Shown here in pieces: positions 30,185-38,874 of a DNA stretch of 64,000 nt (position 1 is its first letter; the number at the start of each line of letters is the position of its first letter). The position numbers were made by a program, and so were the translations under genes. Source of the DNA: Fischerella muscicola SAG 1427-1 = PCC 73103 (lineage in GTDB: Bacteria; Cyanobacteriota; Cyanobacteriia; Cyanobacteriales; Nostocaceae); contig NZ_AJLJ01000067.1 in the NCBI RefSeq assembly GCF_000317245.1, positions 32,798 to 96,797 on the forward strand, read 5' to 3'. The notes beneath the pieces are model-generated. The model was not told the DNA's origin and searched no databases. It was given only the letters and a program-made list of their open reading frames with translations.

Positions 30185-30377
30185 GTTGGCATAAACTAAC
30201 CTAAATTCCTATATAGCAATGGCAATTTTGGAAAAAAATGGTAACTTATTACCGAAGTATATTCCACTGTCTATATAAGGAAATAATGTAATTAATATTT
30301 TTATAGATCAGGAAACCTTTTGGCTTACCTTGCCAACAAGCAAGTAGAGAGTTCCCTATAATGAGGTATTTGTTTCA

Positions 30378-32141
30378 ATGGCGCTGCCCGTCGTATCTGT
30401 TTCGATGAAGAAAAAGAAACCATCTCTGGTACTCACACTCTCGTCTGCTGGGATATTAATTGGTGGAGGTGTTGCGGCGTATTGGTTGTTAACCCAGGGG
30501 CAATCATTGTCTAGAAATTTACCAGTAGGTGCAAATATAATTCCCCAAGATGCTCTGTTTACAGTTTCCCTTACTACCGATCGCACTCAATGGGATAAAC
30601 TCAGAGAATTTGGGACAAAAGAAACTCAAACCGAACTGGATAAGAATTTAGTACAGTTGCGCGATCGCTTTCTGACTAGTAATGGCTACGACTTTCAAAA
30701 AGATATTAGTCCTTGGGTTGGCGAACAAGTCACAATTGCAATTCTTAACCCAGAAACTACTAAACCTACATCTAAACCTGTAGCAAGTGATAGTAATACT
30801 ACCATTAATCAAAAATCTACGGTGGTAGTGCTACCAATTAAAAATCCCCAACAAGCAAAAAATATTTTGGCACAACCAAGAAATCCAAAAGCAGATAAAT
30901 GGATTAATCGTACCTATGAAGGAATTGCCATCAAAGAAACTAACTTACCATCGGGAGAAAATTTATCAGCAGCAATAATAGATCAGCGCTTCTTGGTGAT
31001 CACCGATAATCCTAAAAACACAGAACGTGCGATTCAAGCATATAAAAATAAAACAGCCCTAGCTACTAGCGCGGGATTTACGGATAATTTTCCTAAAATT
31101 GCTACTTCTCAAGCCTTTGCTCAGTTCTATGTAAATATACCTTCATCGGCCAAAATAGCTGCTGCGTCTGGTAATCGTCATTTGCCTGCTCAAGTTTTAG
31201 CACAGTTACAAAATAACCAAGGTTTAGCCGGAAGCATTTCTTTAGAGTCACAAGGAATACGTATTAAAGGCATTTCCTGGCTTAATCCCAACAGTCAACG
31301 CACACTCAGGGTAGAAAACAAAGCCGGAAACATGCCAAGTCTTGTACCACCAGAAACTTTGATGATGCTTTCTGGCGGTAACTTACAGCAATTGTGGACA
31401 GACTACGTTTCCACATCCCAAGGAAATCCTCTTTCACCCATTCCACCAGAACAGCTCAAAGCAGGTGTAAAATCTCTGACTAATCTTGATTTTGAGCAAG
31501 ATTTATTGAGTTGGATGGGTGATGAATTTTCAGTTTCAGTCATTCCTAATCGTCCCAAAGACACTTTATCGGATAATTTCCGTGCCTCTTTAGTATTCAT
31601 GGTGCAAGCAAGCGATCGCAATCGCGCGGAAACATCTCTGGCAAAACTCGATGAAGTAATGAAAACTCAATACCAATTCCAGATTCAACAGACAACAGTA
31701 GTAGGTAAACCCGTTGTCAACTGGATTGGGCCTCTGGGAACTTTAACTGCTAGCCACGGTTGGTTAGACGGAGATGTTGCTTTCCTCGCACTTGGCGCTC
31801 CTATTAGCGATAAGATTATTCCGAAACTCAACAATACCCTAGCTAACACTCCATTATTTCAACAAACAGTACCTTCAGAACCCAATCCTACCAATGGCCA
31901 GTTTTTCTTAGATGTAGAACGCGCAACTCAAAACTTTCCGCTACCGACTTTACTACCAAATCAAAAAATATTCTTGAATGCAACACGCTCAATTGGTATT
32001 ACATCGGCTATTGATGATAGTCGTAGTAACCGCTACGACATTTTTCTAGCACTTAAAAAAGCTGGAAATTTAGGTTCTTCATCTAGTCAGGAAAGTCGCA
32101 GATATGGATCGGGAATCGGGAAAATGACGAATGACGAATGA
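30378..32141 (+). CDS. DUF3352 domain protein, membrane-anchored
   Basis: 587 aa. One N-terminal membrane anchor (SLVLTLSSAGILIGGGVAAYW, about residues 16-38) after a basic start, then a large exported domain starting SRNLPVGANIIPQDALFTVS, typical of the cyanobacterial DUF3352 family (function unknown). ATG 30378 has GAGG 12 bases upstream; MKKKKPS at 30405 is an alternative start. The last about 12 residues (RRYGSGIGKMTNDE) come from a short repeat GACGAATGACGAATGAC that overlaps the stop, so the true C-terminus has been altered by repeat insertion. Confidence 0.85.
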   Translation: MALPVVSVSMKKKKPSLVLTLSSAGILIGGGVAAYWLLTQGQSLSRNLPVGANIIPQDALFTVSLTTDRTQWDKLREFGTKETQTELDKNLVQLRDRFLTSNGYDFQKDISPWVGEQVTIAILNPETTKPTSKPVASDSNTTINQKSTVVVLPIKNPQQAKNILAQPRNPKADKWINRTYEGIAIKETNLPSGENLSAAIIDQRFLVITDNPKNTERAIQAYKNKTALATSAGFTDNFPKIATSQAFAQFYVNIPSSAKIAAASGNRHLPAQVLAQLQNNQGLAGSISLESQGIRIKGISWLNPNSQRTLRVENKAGNMPSLVPPETLMMLSGGNLQQLWTDYVSTSQGNPLSPIPPEQLKAGVKSLTNLDFEQDLLSWMGDEFSVSVIPNRPKDTLSDNFRASLVFMVQASDRNRAETSLAKLDEVMKTQYQFQIQQTTVVGKPVVNWIGPLGTLTASHGWLDGDVAFLALGAPISDKIIPKLNNTLANTPLFQQTVPSEPNPTNGQFFLDVERATQNFPLPTLLPNQKIFLNATRSIGITSAIDDSRSNRYDIFLALKKAGNLGSSSSQESRRYGSGIGKMTNDE

Positions 32142-32211
32142 CCGAGAATCAATGCGGCTTGCGCCGCGTTGTGCGTTTTAATAAAGCCCCTTCGGGGCGG
32201 GAACAGGCAAG

Positions 32212-32361
32212 AGGGAACTCTTAACAGAAGAAAAAAGTAGCCCCGAAGTAAGGTTTTAAACCTCGCCCCTGGTGGGCGAAAAAATCCTTGCATTTGGGGA
32301 AGGTAAAAACCCCGCCCCTTGTGGGCGGCTTGGCTTTTCTGTTGCCTGTTAAGAGTTCCCT
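32212..32361. repeat. MITE-like 150-bp segment with 16-bp terminal inverted repeats
   Basis: AGGGAACTCTTAACAG at 32212-32227 is exactly inverted as CTGTTAAGAGTTCCCT at 32346-32361. Inside are two G/C-rich hairpins (CGCCCCTGGTGGGCG at about 32264 and CCGCCCCTTGTGGGCGG at about 32314). No reading frame. It stops about 33 bp before the left hairpin of the TnpB element. Confidence 0.7.
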
Positions 32362-32420
32362 TTTATCGCCGTCTTTCTATGTTATGATAGTATTTGATAC
32401 CACTTAAGTTAGTATCAATT

Positions 32421-33620
32421 GTGTTTATCTACGAGTACAAAGTCAACCCAAAACCACAACAAATAACCGCCATTAATGAAGGAATTAGGACATCACAATT
32501 TGTTCGCAATAAAGTGCTTCGTTATTGGATGGATAATCGTGGTGTTGGGAAGACAGAGATGTTTAGATACAACACGCTACTAAGAAAAGAATTTAAGTTT
32601 GTAGAAGATTTAAATTCTCATGCTTGTCAAACTGCTGTTGAGAGAGTTTTGAAAGCGGTTAATCGTTTTTACAACAATTGCAAGAAGCAGGTTCCAGGCA
32701 AAAAAGGGTATCCCAAGTTCAAGAAAAACACTCGTTCAGTTGAGTATAAAGTCTCTGGATGGAAGCTATCAGAGAACAAAAAGCACATTACTTTCACAGA
32801 TAAGAAAGGAATAGGTACTCTGAAACTGATAGGAACTAGAGACTTAAATTTCTACCAGATAGACCAAATTAAACGAGTTAGAATTGTGCGTCGTGCTGAT
32901 GGGTATTACGTGCAATTCTCGGTGCAATTAGACCCCAGAGATACGGTTAAACCATTAACCCCTAGCCAAAAAGCAGTGGGTATTGATGTTGGTATCAAGT
33001 ATTTCTTGGCAGATAGTCAAGGAAATATTGAACCCAACCCACAGGTTTACCGCCAAGGAGAAAAACGGTTAAACCACCTCAACCGCAAAAAGTCTAAGAA
33101 GTACAAGAAAGGTAAACCACAGTCTCGAAATTATCACAAAGCAAGAGTTAGATATGCTCGGAAACATTTAAAAGTAAGTAGGCAGCGAGAAGAGTTTGTC
33201 AAGAGAGTGGCACTCCGTTTAATCCAATCTAACGATTTGGTAGTCTATGAAGATTTAAATGTGAAAGGCATGGTTAAAAATCGACATTTAGCTAAGTCGA
33301 TAAGTGATGCAAGATGGTCAAAATTCTACCAGTGGTTAGATTATTTTGGTTATAAATACGGGAAGATAACCATTGCTGTTGCTCCCCACAACACCAGTCA
33401 AAATTGCTCTCACTGTGGTGAAAAGGTGCACAAATCCCTATCAACTAGAACCCATATTTGTTCTTATTGTGGATTCATTGAAGATAGAGACATTAATGCA
33501 GCGCTTAACATCTTGCAAAAGGGACTAAGTACGGTCGGGCAGACCGGATCTTATAAGCTTGGGGAGTTTAATCCTCTAGCTCCATTGGAGCAATCCTTTG
33601 GGGTTACGATTGGACTGTGA
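32421..33620 (+). CDS. tnpB: RNA-guided endonuclease TnpB
   Basis: 399 aa from GTG 32421 (FIYEYKVNPKPQQ); an ATG-free longer frame from 32394 overlaps the left-end hairpin. The RuvC-like catalytic residues are Asp189 (GIDVGIKYFLADS), Glu277 (VVYEDLNVKGM) and Asp357 (EDRDINAALNIL), with a zinc ribbon CSHCG...CSYCG between the last two. All are intact, so the nuclease is probably active. TnpB proteins use an RNA from the element's right end to cut DNA and help keep the element in place. Confidence 0.92.
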   Translation: MFIYEYKVNPKPQQITAINEGIRTSQFVRNKVLRYWMDNRGVGKTEMFRYNTLLRKEFKFVEDLNSHACQTAVERVLKAVNRFYNNCKKQVPGKKGYPKFKKNTRSVEYKVSGWKLSENKKHITFTDKKGIGTLKLIGTRDLNFYQIDQIKRVRIVRRADGYYVQFSVQLDPRDTVKPLTPSQKAVGIDVGIKYFLADSQGNIEPNPQVYRQGEKRLNHLNRKKSKKYKKGKPQSRNYHKARVRYARKHLKVSRQREEFVKRVALRLIQSNDLVVYEDLNVKGMVKNRHLAKSISDARWSKFYQWLDYFGYKYGKITIAVAPHNTSQNCSHCGEKVHKSLSTRTHICSYCGFIEDRDINAALNILQKGLSTVGQTGSYKLGEFNPLAPLEQSFGVTIGL

Positions 33621-33658
33621 ACCAAGAATCCCCCGCGTTCACGCGTCGGGAGTGTCAA
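33500..33658 (+). ncRNA. Candidate TnpB guide RNA (omega/reRNA) region
   Basis: By analogy with characterised TnpB elements, the guide RNA overlaps the 3' end of tnpB and ends at the element's right end, with the guide taken from flanking DNA (bases just after 33658). The stretch holds several short inverted repeats (e.g. GGTCGGGCAGACC near 33533) and the terminal hairpin. Position is inferred; no direct RNA evidence. Confidence 0.4.
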
Positions 33659-33739
33659 TAACCACTAATTACGCCGAAACAGCTAGGATCAATACTGTGA
33701 GAATCCATACCTCTAAGAATCCACAGGGGAAAACACTTT

Positions 33740-34807
33740 ATGAATTTGCTTCAACTCCAAAGTTGGCTAGATAATACTTCCTTTGCTGTCCTGTTTGCCA
33801 CAATGCTGATTTATTGGAGTGGGGCGGCTTTTCCCAACTTGCCGTACTTACCAGCATTAGGAACAGCAGGAATGGCGATCGCGAATTTGTGTATTGCGAC
33901 AATGTTAGGGGCGCGATGGCTAGAGGCTGGTTATTTTCCTCTCAGCAATTTGTATGAATCTTTGTTTTTCCTGGCTTGGGGAATCACTACTATCCATCTG
34001 ATTGCAGAAAACAACAGTCGCAGTCGTTTGGTGGGAGTTGCTACCGCCCCTGTCGCCATGGGTATTACCGCTTTTGCTACCCTCACACTACCATCCGAAA
34101 TGCAAGTAGCAGAACCATTAGTACCTGCATTGAAATCAAATTGGTTGATGATGCACGTTAGCGTCATGATGTTGAGTTACTCTGCTTTAATGGTTGGTTC
34201 ACTTTTGGCGATCGCTTTTCTCGTTGTCACTCGTGGCCAAGATATCCAACTTCAAGGTAGTTCTGTCGGTACTGGTGGCTATCGCAGCAAGGACTATCGC
34301 TTACAAAAAGCAGGTGAGTTAGTTTCTCAATCACAAGCAATTATTGCAGAGAATAATGGTCATGGTGTTGCCCGTTATGAATCTAACAACAATGGTAAAA
34401 CTGCCGTATTAGATAGCGTATTAGTACCGACAATCCAAAATCCAAAATCCGATATTCAAAATTCTCAACCCCTTTCTCCCCAACGCCTTAGCCTTGCTGA
34501 AACTCTAGATAATATTAGCTATCGGATCATTGGACTCGGATTTCCTCTGCTCACAATTGGTATTATTGCTGGTGCAGTTTGGGCGAACGAAGCTTGGGGT
34601 TCTTACTGGAGTTGGGACCCAAAAGAAACTTGGGCGCTAATTACCTGGTTAGTCTTTGCAGCATACCTCCACGCCCGCATCACTCGTGGTTGGCAAGGAC
34701 GTCGGCCAGCTATTCTAGCTGCTAGTGGTTTTGTGGTTGTCTGGATTTGCTATTTAGGTGTGAATTTGTTAGGTAAGGGTTTACACTCATACGGCTGGTT
34801 TTTTTAG
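33740..34807 (+). CDS. ccsB: Cytochrome c biogenesis protein CcsB/CcsA (Ycf5-like haem handling)
   Basis: 355 aa polytopic protein of the system II cytochrome c maturation complex; presents haem to apocytochrome c in the thylakoid lumen. The WWD signature is clear ([19 protein letters not shown], about residues 290-308), with conserved His in [10 protein letters not shown] and in LHSYGWFF. Plastid and some cyanobacterial annotations call this protein CcsA; the database family name used for bacteria is CcsB. Residues about 231-243 ([12 protein letters not shown]; bases 34432-34468) are encoded by TCCAAAA-type repeats inside a hydrophilic loop. ATG 33740. Confidence 0.93.
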   Translation: MNLLQLQSWLDNTSFAVLFATMLIYWSGAAFPNLPYLPALGTAGMAIANLCIATMLGARWLEAGYFPLSNLYESLFFLAWGITTIHLIAENNSRSRLVGVATAPVAMGITAFATLTLPSEMQVAEPLVPALKSNWLMMHVSVMMLSYSALMVGSLLAIAFLVVTRGQDIQLQGSSVGTGGYRSKDYRLQKAGELVSQSQAIIAENNGHGVARYESNNNGKTAVLDSVLVPTIQNPKSDIQNSQPLSPQRLSLAETLDNISYRIIGLGFPLLTIGIIAGAVWANEAWGSYWSWDPKETWALITWLVFAAYLHARITRGWQGRRPAILAASGFVVVWICYLGVNLLGKGLHSYGWFF

Positions 34808-34904
34808 GAATCTACTACTCACCCCTTTTTGCAGACAAAGAGGGGTAGCCTAACTCTCCATGCTTTTATATAGTCTATTTTCTTGAGCCTATCTGCTGAT
34901 TTTT

Positions 34905-36167
34905 ATGAGTGCAGAAATTATTTGTGTTGGTACTGAAATGCTGTTAGGAAACATCCTTAACAGCAATGCTCAATATTTAGCAATTGAATTAGCAAAATTA
35001 GGGATTCCTCACTACTATCAAACAGTCGTCGGGGATAATCCTCAAAGGCTCAAGGATGTTATTCAAATAGCTAGTCAAAGAGCAGAGATATTAATTTTTA
35101 CAGGTGGTCTTGGCCCCACACCAGATGATTTAACCTGTGAGACTATTGCTGATTTTTTTAATACTCCCTTGGTAGAACGCCCTGAGATTATCGAAGATAT
35201 TACTCGCAAATACACTCAACGCGGTCGGCAAATGTCGCCCAGTAATCGCAAACAAGCTTTGATACCTAAAGGCGCAGAAATATTGCCTAATTCTACGGGT
35301 ACTGCACCGGGTATTATCTGGCAACCTCAGCCAGGATTGACAATTTTTACTTTCCCTGGTGTACCGAGTGAAATGCAACAGATGTGGGAAGAAACCGCAG
35401 TACCCTATTTGCGAAACCTTGGTTGGGGTCAGGAAATTATTTATAGTCGAATGTTGAAGTTTTGGGGAATTCCTGAATCTGCTTTAGCTGAAAAAGTTAC
35501 TGCTTATCTCAATTTAACCAATCCCACAGTAGCACCCTACGCTAGCAAGGGAGAAGTCAAGCTAAGAGTTTCAGCAAAAGCTGTTTCGGAAGTTGAAGCA
35601 CAGGAATTAATTGCACCTATACAGAAGCAAATTCAAGATATTGCAGGGCTGGATTATTACGGTACTGATGATGATACGCTGGCTTCGGTGGTTGGTGAGT
35701 TATTGCGTAATCGGAAAGAAACTCTCTCAGTGGCAGAATCCTGCACTGGCGGCGGATTAGGACAGATGCTGACGGAGATTTCTGGTAGTTCTGATTATTT
35801 TTGGGGTGGGGTAATTTCTTACGATAACTCCGTTAAAGTTAATCTTCTAGGTGTCAATGGCGCAGATTTAGAAAAATTTGGCGCAGTCAGTGATACTGTT
35901 GCAGAACAAATGGCCTTGGGAGTGCGATCGCGTCTTGGAACTAGTTGGGGACTAAGTATTACTGGTGTTGCTGGCCCGACTGGTGGAACTGAGACTAAGC
36001 CAGTTGGTTTGGTTTACATAGGTTTGGCAAAACCAAACGGCGAAGTAGAAAGTTTTGAGTATCATTGGGGTGGAAGGCGGAGTCGATTTTTAATTCGTCA
36101 CCTCAGCGCTTGTAGTGCTTTAGATCGACTACGAAGGAAGTTGCTAACCAATTACAATGAGCAATGA
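34905..36167 (+). CDS. cinA: Competence/damage-inducible protein CinA family
   Basis: 420 aa, usual full length. The N-terminal MoaB/MoCF-like domain has EIICVGTEMLLGN and FTGGLGPTPDDLT. The C-terminal NMN-deamidase-like domain has SVAESCTGGGLGQMLTEISG, DYFWGGVISYDN and SITGVAGPTGGT. Family members cleave ADP-ribose and deamidate NMN in the pyridine-nucleotide cycle. Starts 97 bp after ccsB on the same strand. No anomalies. Confidence 0.95.
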   Translation: MSAEIICVGTEMLLGNILNSNAQYLAIELAKLGIPHYYQTVVGDNPQRLKDVIQIASQRAEILIFTGGLGPTPDDLTCETIADFFNTPLVERPEIIEDITRKYTQRGRQMSPSNRKQALIPKGAEILPNSTGTAPGIIWQPQPGLTIFTFPGVPSEMQQMWEETAVPYLRNLGWGQEIIYSRMLKFWGIPESALAEKVTAYLNLTNPTVAPYASKGEVKLRVSAKAVSEVEAQELIAPIQKQIQDIAGLDYYGTDDDTLASVVGELLRNRKETLSVAESCTGGGLGQMLTEISGSSDYFWGGVISYDNSVKVNLLGVNGADLEKFGAVSDTVAEQMALGVRSRLGTSWGLSITGVAGPTGGTETKPVGLVYIGLAKPNGEVESFEYHWGGRRSRFLIRHLSACSALDRLRRKLLTNYNEQ

Positions 36168-36292
36168 TTTAACTAAATCTCTCATTCTCCATTAATTTAC
36201 ATAAATTAATAAAAGTTTTTCGTAAAAGCCTCAGAAGAGCTTGATTAGTTATATAGCAACCAATCAAGAATTCCCTAATTAAAGAGGCAAAA

Positions 36293-36478
36293 ATGCATCT
36301 ATCTTATCGTGGCGTTCGTTATCAATCTCAGACTACTCAAGTACCTACTTTAGATAATACAAAAAAAGGTTCTTATCGAGGAGCGCCTTACAACATTAAT
36401 CAGGTTAAAAGTACTACGAATCAGCAATGTTTGCAACTTAAGTATCGTGGTATTAATTATAAAAATTGTCTAGCTTAA
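36293..36478 (+). CDS. DUF4278 small protein
   Basis: 61 aa. Contains three copies of a YRG(V/A/I)-x-Y motif: LSYRGVRYQ at the start, SYRGAPYN in the middle and KYRGINYKN at the end, the hallmark of the cyanobacterial DUF4278 family (function unknown). AAAGAGG lies about 8 bases upstream of the ATG. Monocistronic, followed by a short non-coding stretch and a tandem repeat array. Confidence 0.85.
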   Translation: MHLSYRGVRYQSQTTQVPTLDNTKKGSYRGAPYNINQVKSTTNQQCLQLKYRGINYKNCLA

Positions 36479-36682
36479 TTAGCTTTTCTAAAATTACATT
36501 TAAGTTTAGATTACAGTTCAAACCTGATATATATTTTCATTGTAGAGATGCGATTAACATTGCATCTCTTAGCTTTTTTTAGTAAAAATTATTTTTTTGA
36601 AGCATAGCATCCCAAAATTTAACAAAATCCACCTGCGATTCAAATAGCAGGCGGATAAAAATCTTGACCTCAGTTTCTGAGT

Positions 36683-36820
36683 TCGCCGAAATGATTTTTG
36701 TATGCGCCGAAATGATTTTTGTGTGCGCCAAAATAATTTTTGTATGCGCCGAAATGATTTTTGGGTGCGCCGAAATGATTTTTGTGTGCGCCGAAATGAT
36801 TTTTGGGTGCGCCGAAAAAA
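36683..36820. repeat. 21-bp tandem repeat array (about 6.5 units)
   Basis: Units of exactly 21 bp starting GCGCCGAAATGATTTTTG, beginning at 36683, 36704, 36725, 36746, 36767 and 36788, with a partial seventh. Variants alternate in the last three bases (GTAT, GTGT, GGGT). Because 21 is a multiple of three, both strands stay open; I regard those frames as artefacts. Followed directly by a copy of the modular hairpin element. Confidence 0.9.
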
Positions 36821-36825
36821 ATGTA

Positions 36826-36874
36826 GTCTGCTTCAGCAGACTTTCGCTATGAGACTGCAATTTCAATCGCAGGC
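36826..36874. repeat. Modular hairpin element (right half)
   Basis: Hairpin AGTCTGC-TTCA-GCAGACT, linker GACTTTCGCTATGAGAC, imperfect hairpin CTGCAATTTCAATCGCAG, GGC. Nearly the same sequence occurs at 62843-62893, also next to a 21-bp array. It ends 10 bp before the proB stop codon. Confidence 0.8.
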
Positions 36875-36883
36875 TCTCTATTT

Positions 36884-37993
36884 TCAAGCTAGAACTAAAT
36901 TATCCCGATGGACTACAGTTTCTGCTCCTTCATATCCTAAAATTCCTGGAATTTCGCTGGAATGACGCCCACAAATTTTTTGTAGATCAGCTTTGCTATA
37001 ATTTACCAATCCTCTGGCGATTTCGTTACCTTTAGAATCACACAGCAGCACAGCATCTTGTGTATCAAACTCTCCTGCCAAGGCTGTGATACCAGCAGCT
37101 AACAAAGATTTCCCAGCCTGAGAAATTGCGACTACGGCTCCTTCGTCGAGGTACAATTTTCCAGCAGGAACTAAACCATAGGCAATCCAGCGTTTACGAG
37201 CAGATGTTGGTTCTAGATGGGGTTCAAAATGAGTTCCAATTGGTTCACCTTGTAGTATTTTTTCTATATTTTGGAGACGTTTACCTTCGGTAATTACGGT
37301 ACGAACGCCAGCGGCAGTAGCAATTCGGGCGGCGGATATCTTCGTTACCATGCCACCTGTACCCCATTGGGAACCTTGATTGCCTGTTTGTACCTGCAAT
37401 TCTTCTAATTCTTTTATACTGCTAACTAGTGCGATCGGTTGGGCATCAGGTACAGAACGAGGATCGGCAGAGTAAAGTCTATCTACATCAGTGAGCAAAA
37501 ATAACCAATCTGCATGTACCAAGCTAGCAACTAAAGCAGAAAGAGTATCATTGTCACCAAATTTTAGTTCCTCTACTGCTACAGTGTCATTTTCGTTCAC
37601 CACAGGAATTACACCTAGTTCCAGTAATTCTTTAAAGGTGTTGTAGACATTTAGATAGCGACTGCGCTGTACCAAGTCACTACGAGTTAGCAATACTTGA
37701 GCAATTGGCTGTTGCAGGGTGGTAAATAAATCATCATAGACACGCATTAATCGCCCTTGTCCAACTGCTGCTACTGCTTGTTTGAGGGCGATCGCTTTTG
37801 GTCTTTCTGTTAAACCCAAGCGCGCACAACCCACTCCCACAGCACCAGAGGAAACCAAAATCACCCGATTTCCCTGTCGCCGCAAATGCGACAGAGTTTC
37901 CGCTAAAGTTGCAATCGTAGAAATTGCTAACTGTCCAGTTTCTGGCTGCGTGAGACTAGAAGTACCGATTTTGACAACGATGGTTTTGGTCAT
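36884..37993 (-). CDS. proB: Glutamate 5-kinase
   Basis: 369 aa. First step of proline synthesis, ATP-dependent phosphorylation of glutamate. Amino-acid kinase domain: [12 protein letters not shown] at the N-terminus, [34 protein letters not shown] and [17 protein letters not shown]-terminal PUA domain follows ([22 protein letters not shown]...). Start ATG 37993. Its 3' end lies against the repeat element at 36826-36874, and a palindromic repeat at 38002-38023 lies just upstream of its start. Confidence 0.96.
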   Translation of the reverse strand: MTKTIVVKIGTSSLTQPETGQLAISTIATLAETLSHLRRQGNRVILVSSGAVGVGCARLGLTERPKAIALKQAVAAVGQGRLMRVYDDLFTTLQQPIAQVLLTRSDLVQRSRYLNVYNTFKELLELGVIPVVNENDTVAVEELKFGDNDTLSALVASLVHADWLFLLTDVDRLYSADPRSVPDAQPIALVSSIKELEELQVQTGNQGSQWGTGGMVTKISAARIATAAGVRTVITEGKRLQNIEKILQGEPIGTHFEPHLEPTSARKRWIAYGLVPAGKLYLDEGAVVAISQAGKSLLAAGITALAGEFDTQDAVLLCDSKGNEIARGLVNYSKADLQKICGRHSSEIPGILGYEGAETVVHRDNLVLA

Positions 37994-38001
37994 TGGTCAT
38001 T

Positions 38002-38023
38002 AGAGACGCGATAAATCGCGTCT
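38002..38023. repeat. Perfect-type palindrome AGAGACGCG...CGCGTCT
   Basis: AGAGACGCGAT/ATCGCGTCT arms, between the start of proB and the end of the TetR gene. Member of the same family as 28692-28715, 61689-61708 and 62271-62292. Confidence 0.75.
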
Positions 38024-38039
38024 GTACAATGGTCATTTG

Positions 38040-38726
38040 TCATTGGTGTTTATTTTCTCCCTTGTCTCCCTTGTCTCCCTTGTCTCCAACTCCTGCCAAA
38101 ATCAAATTAATTACTTCTTGAGTGTATTTTTCAATCATTTCTGGACTCAGCCTATCAACACCTGGGGTGAGATGTTTAATATTTTCATGAGCATTAAAGT
38201 AAAAAGTACAGATACCAGCAATTTGTAAACATACTAGAAATGGATCTAGTTGGCGAAAAGTCCCTTCTGCCATACCTCGTTCTAAGACTTTGATGAGATG
38301 GGCAAAGGTTTTTTGCCAATTACCTAATTTAAAATATTTGCCTTGATTTTGATTTGCTTCTTGAAACCAAAGCATTCCCCGAAAAGGATGAGCAGCTTCG
38401 TAAGCGATCGCTAATCTGATGAAACTCTTCAGTGCTTCTGGGGGTGATAGTTTTTCAACATCGAGTTGCTCAAGCATATCATGCATTTCTGTTGCCGGAC
38501 GTTGCAAGACTGTTTTATACAACCCTTCTTTGTTCTCAAAATAATAGTGGATCATCGCTGTAGTGACGCCTGCACCTTTGGCGATCGCTTCTATCCGCGC
38601 CCCACTCAACCCGTGTTTAGCAAATTCTGCTTCTGCTGCATCCAAAATTTGCTTTTTTGTCGCCTCCGGATCTCTAACTTGGCGACTTGTGTTAGACGAG
38701 CGTCTCACTTTAGCTGAACGAACCAC
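38040..38726 (-). CDS. TetR-family transcriptional regulator
   Basis: About 228 aa from GTG 38726 (a longer TTG frame to 38747 is less likely). N-terminal HTH: ATKKQILDAAEAEFAKHGLSGARIEAIAKGAGVTTAMIHYYFENKEGLY, with the typical YYFxNKEGLY end. The ligand domain resembles the AcrR/UidR-like type but the ligand is unknown. Divergent from a Rieske oxygenase gene, whose promoter carries two identical AT-rich 20-mers (38790-38809 and 38841-38860), which this protein probably binds. The C-terminus GDKGDKGDKGENKHQ is encoded by a CTCCCTTGT repeat (38056-38088), i.e. a repeat-derived tail. Confidence 0.9.
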   Translation of the reverse strand: MVRSAKVRRSSNTSRQVRDPEATKKQILDAAEAEFAKHGLSGARIEAIAKGAGVTTAMIHYYFENKEGLYKTVLQRPATEMHDMLEQLDVEKLSPPEALKSFIRLAIAYEAAHPFRGMLWFQEANQNQGKYFKLGNWQKTFAHLIKVLERGMAEGTFRQLDPFLVCLQIAGICTFYFNAHENIKHLTPGVDRLSPEMIEKYTQEVINLILAGVGDKGDKGDKGENKHQ

Positions 38727-38789
38727 TATTGTCAAAATTCTCCACAAACATGTTTTTATAGCCTATCCTGATACATTGGAATTCTCATT

Positions 38790-38860
38790 TAATTAAAAAA
38801 TTAATTAATACTTGACAACATACTTGATACTAAATCATACTAATTAAAAAATTAATTAAT
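38790..38860 (+). promoter_or_regulatory. Putative TetR operators and promoter of the Rieske oxygenase gene
   Basis: The 20-mer TAATTAAAAAATTAATTAAT occurs twice, at 38790-38809 and 38841-38860 (51 bp apart). Between them is TTGACA (38812-38817) and, 18 bases on, CATACT (38836-38841), a fair -35/-10 pair. The second copy would overlap the start of transcription, a natural place for repression. Confidence 0.6.
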
Positions 38861-38874
38861 TAAAGGACACTAAC

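Larger units (their letters stand above)
32394..33658 (+). mobile_element. Solo TnpB element (IS200/IS605 superfamily, IS1341-like)
   Basis: Left-end hairpin TTGATAC-N11-GTATCAA (32394-32418) directly precedes tnpB. At the right end, after the stop codon, lies hairpin CCCCGCG-TTCA-CGCG-TC-GGG (33631-33650) followed by AGTGTCAA, the usual cyanobacterial TnpB-element end. No tnpA (Y1 transposase) is adjacent, so movement would need TnpA in trans. Exact element ends are estimated to within several bases. Confidence 0.75.

Noticed and set aside
36579..36965. Open frames on both strands across the 21-bp array (e.g. repeats of MRRNDF or AHTKII)
   Set aside because: They exist because the repeat period is a multiple of three; frames overlap on both strands, have no ribosome site, and one runs into proB.
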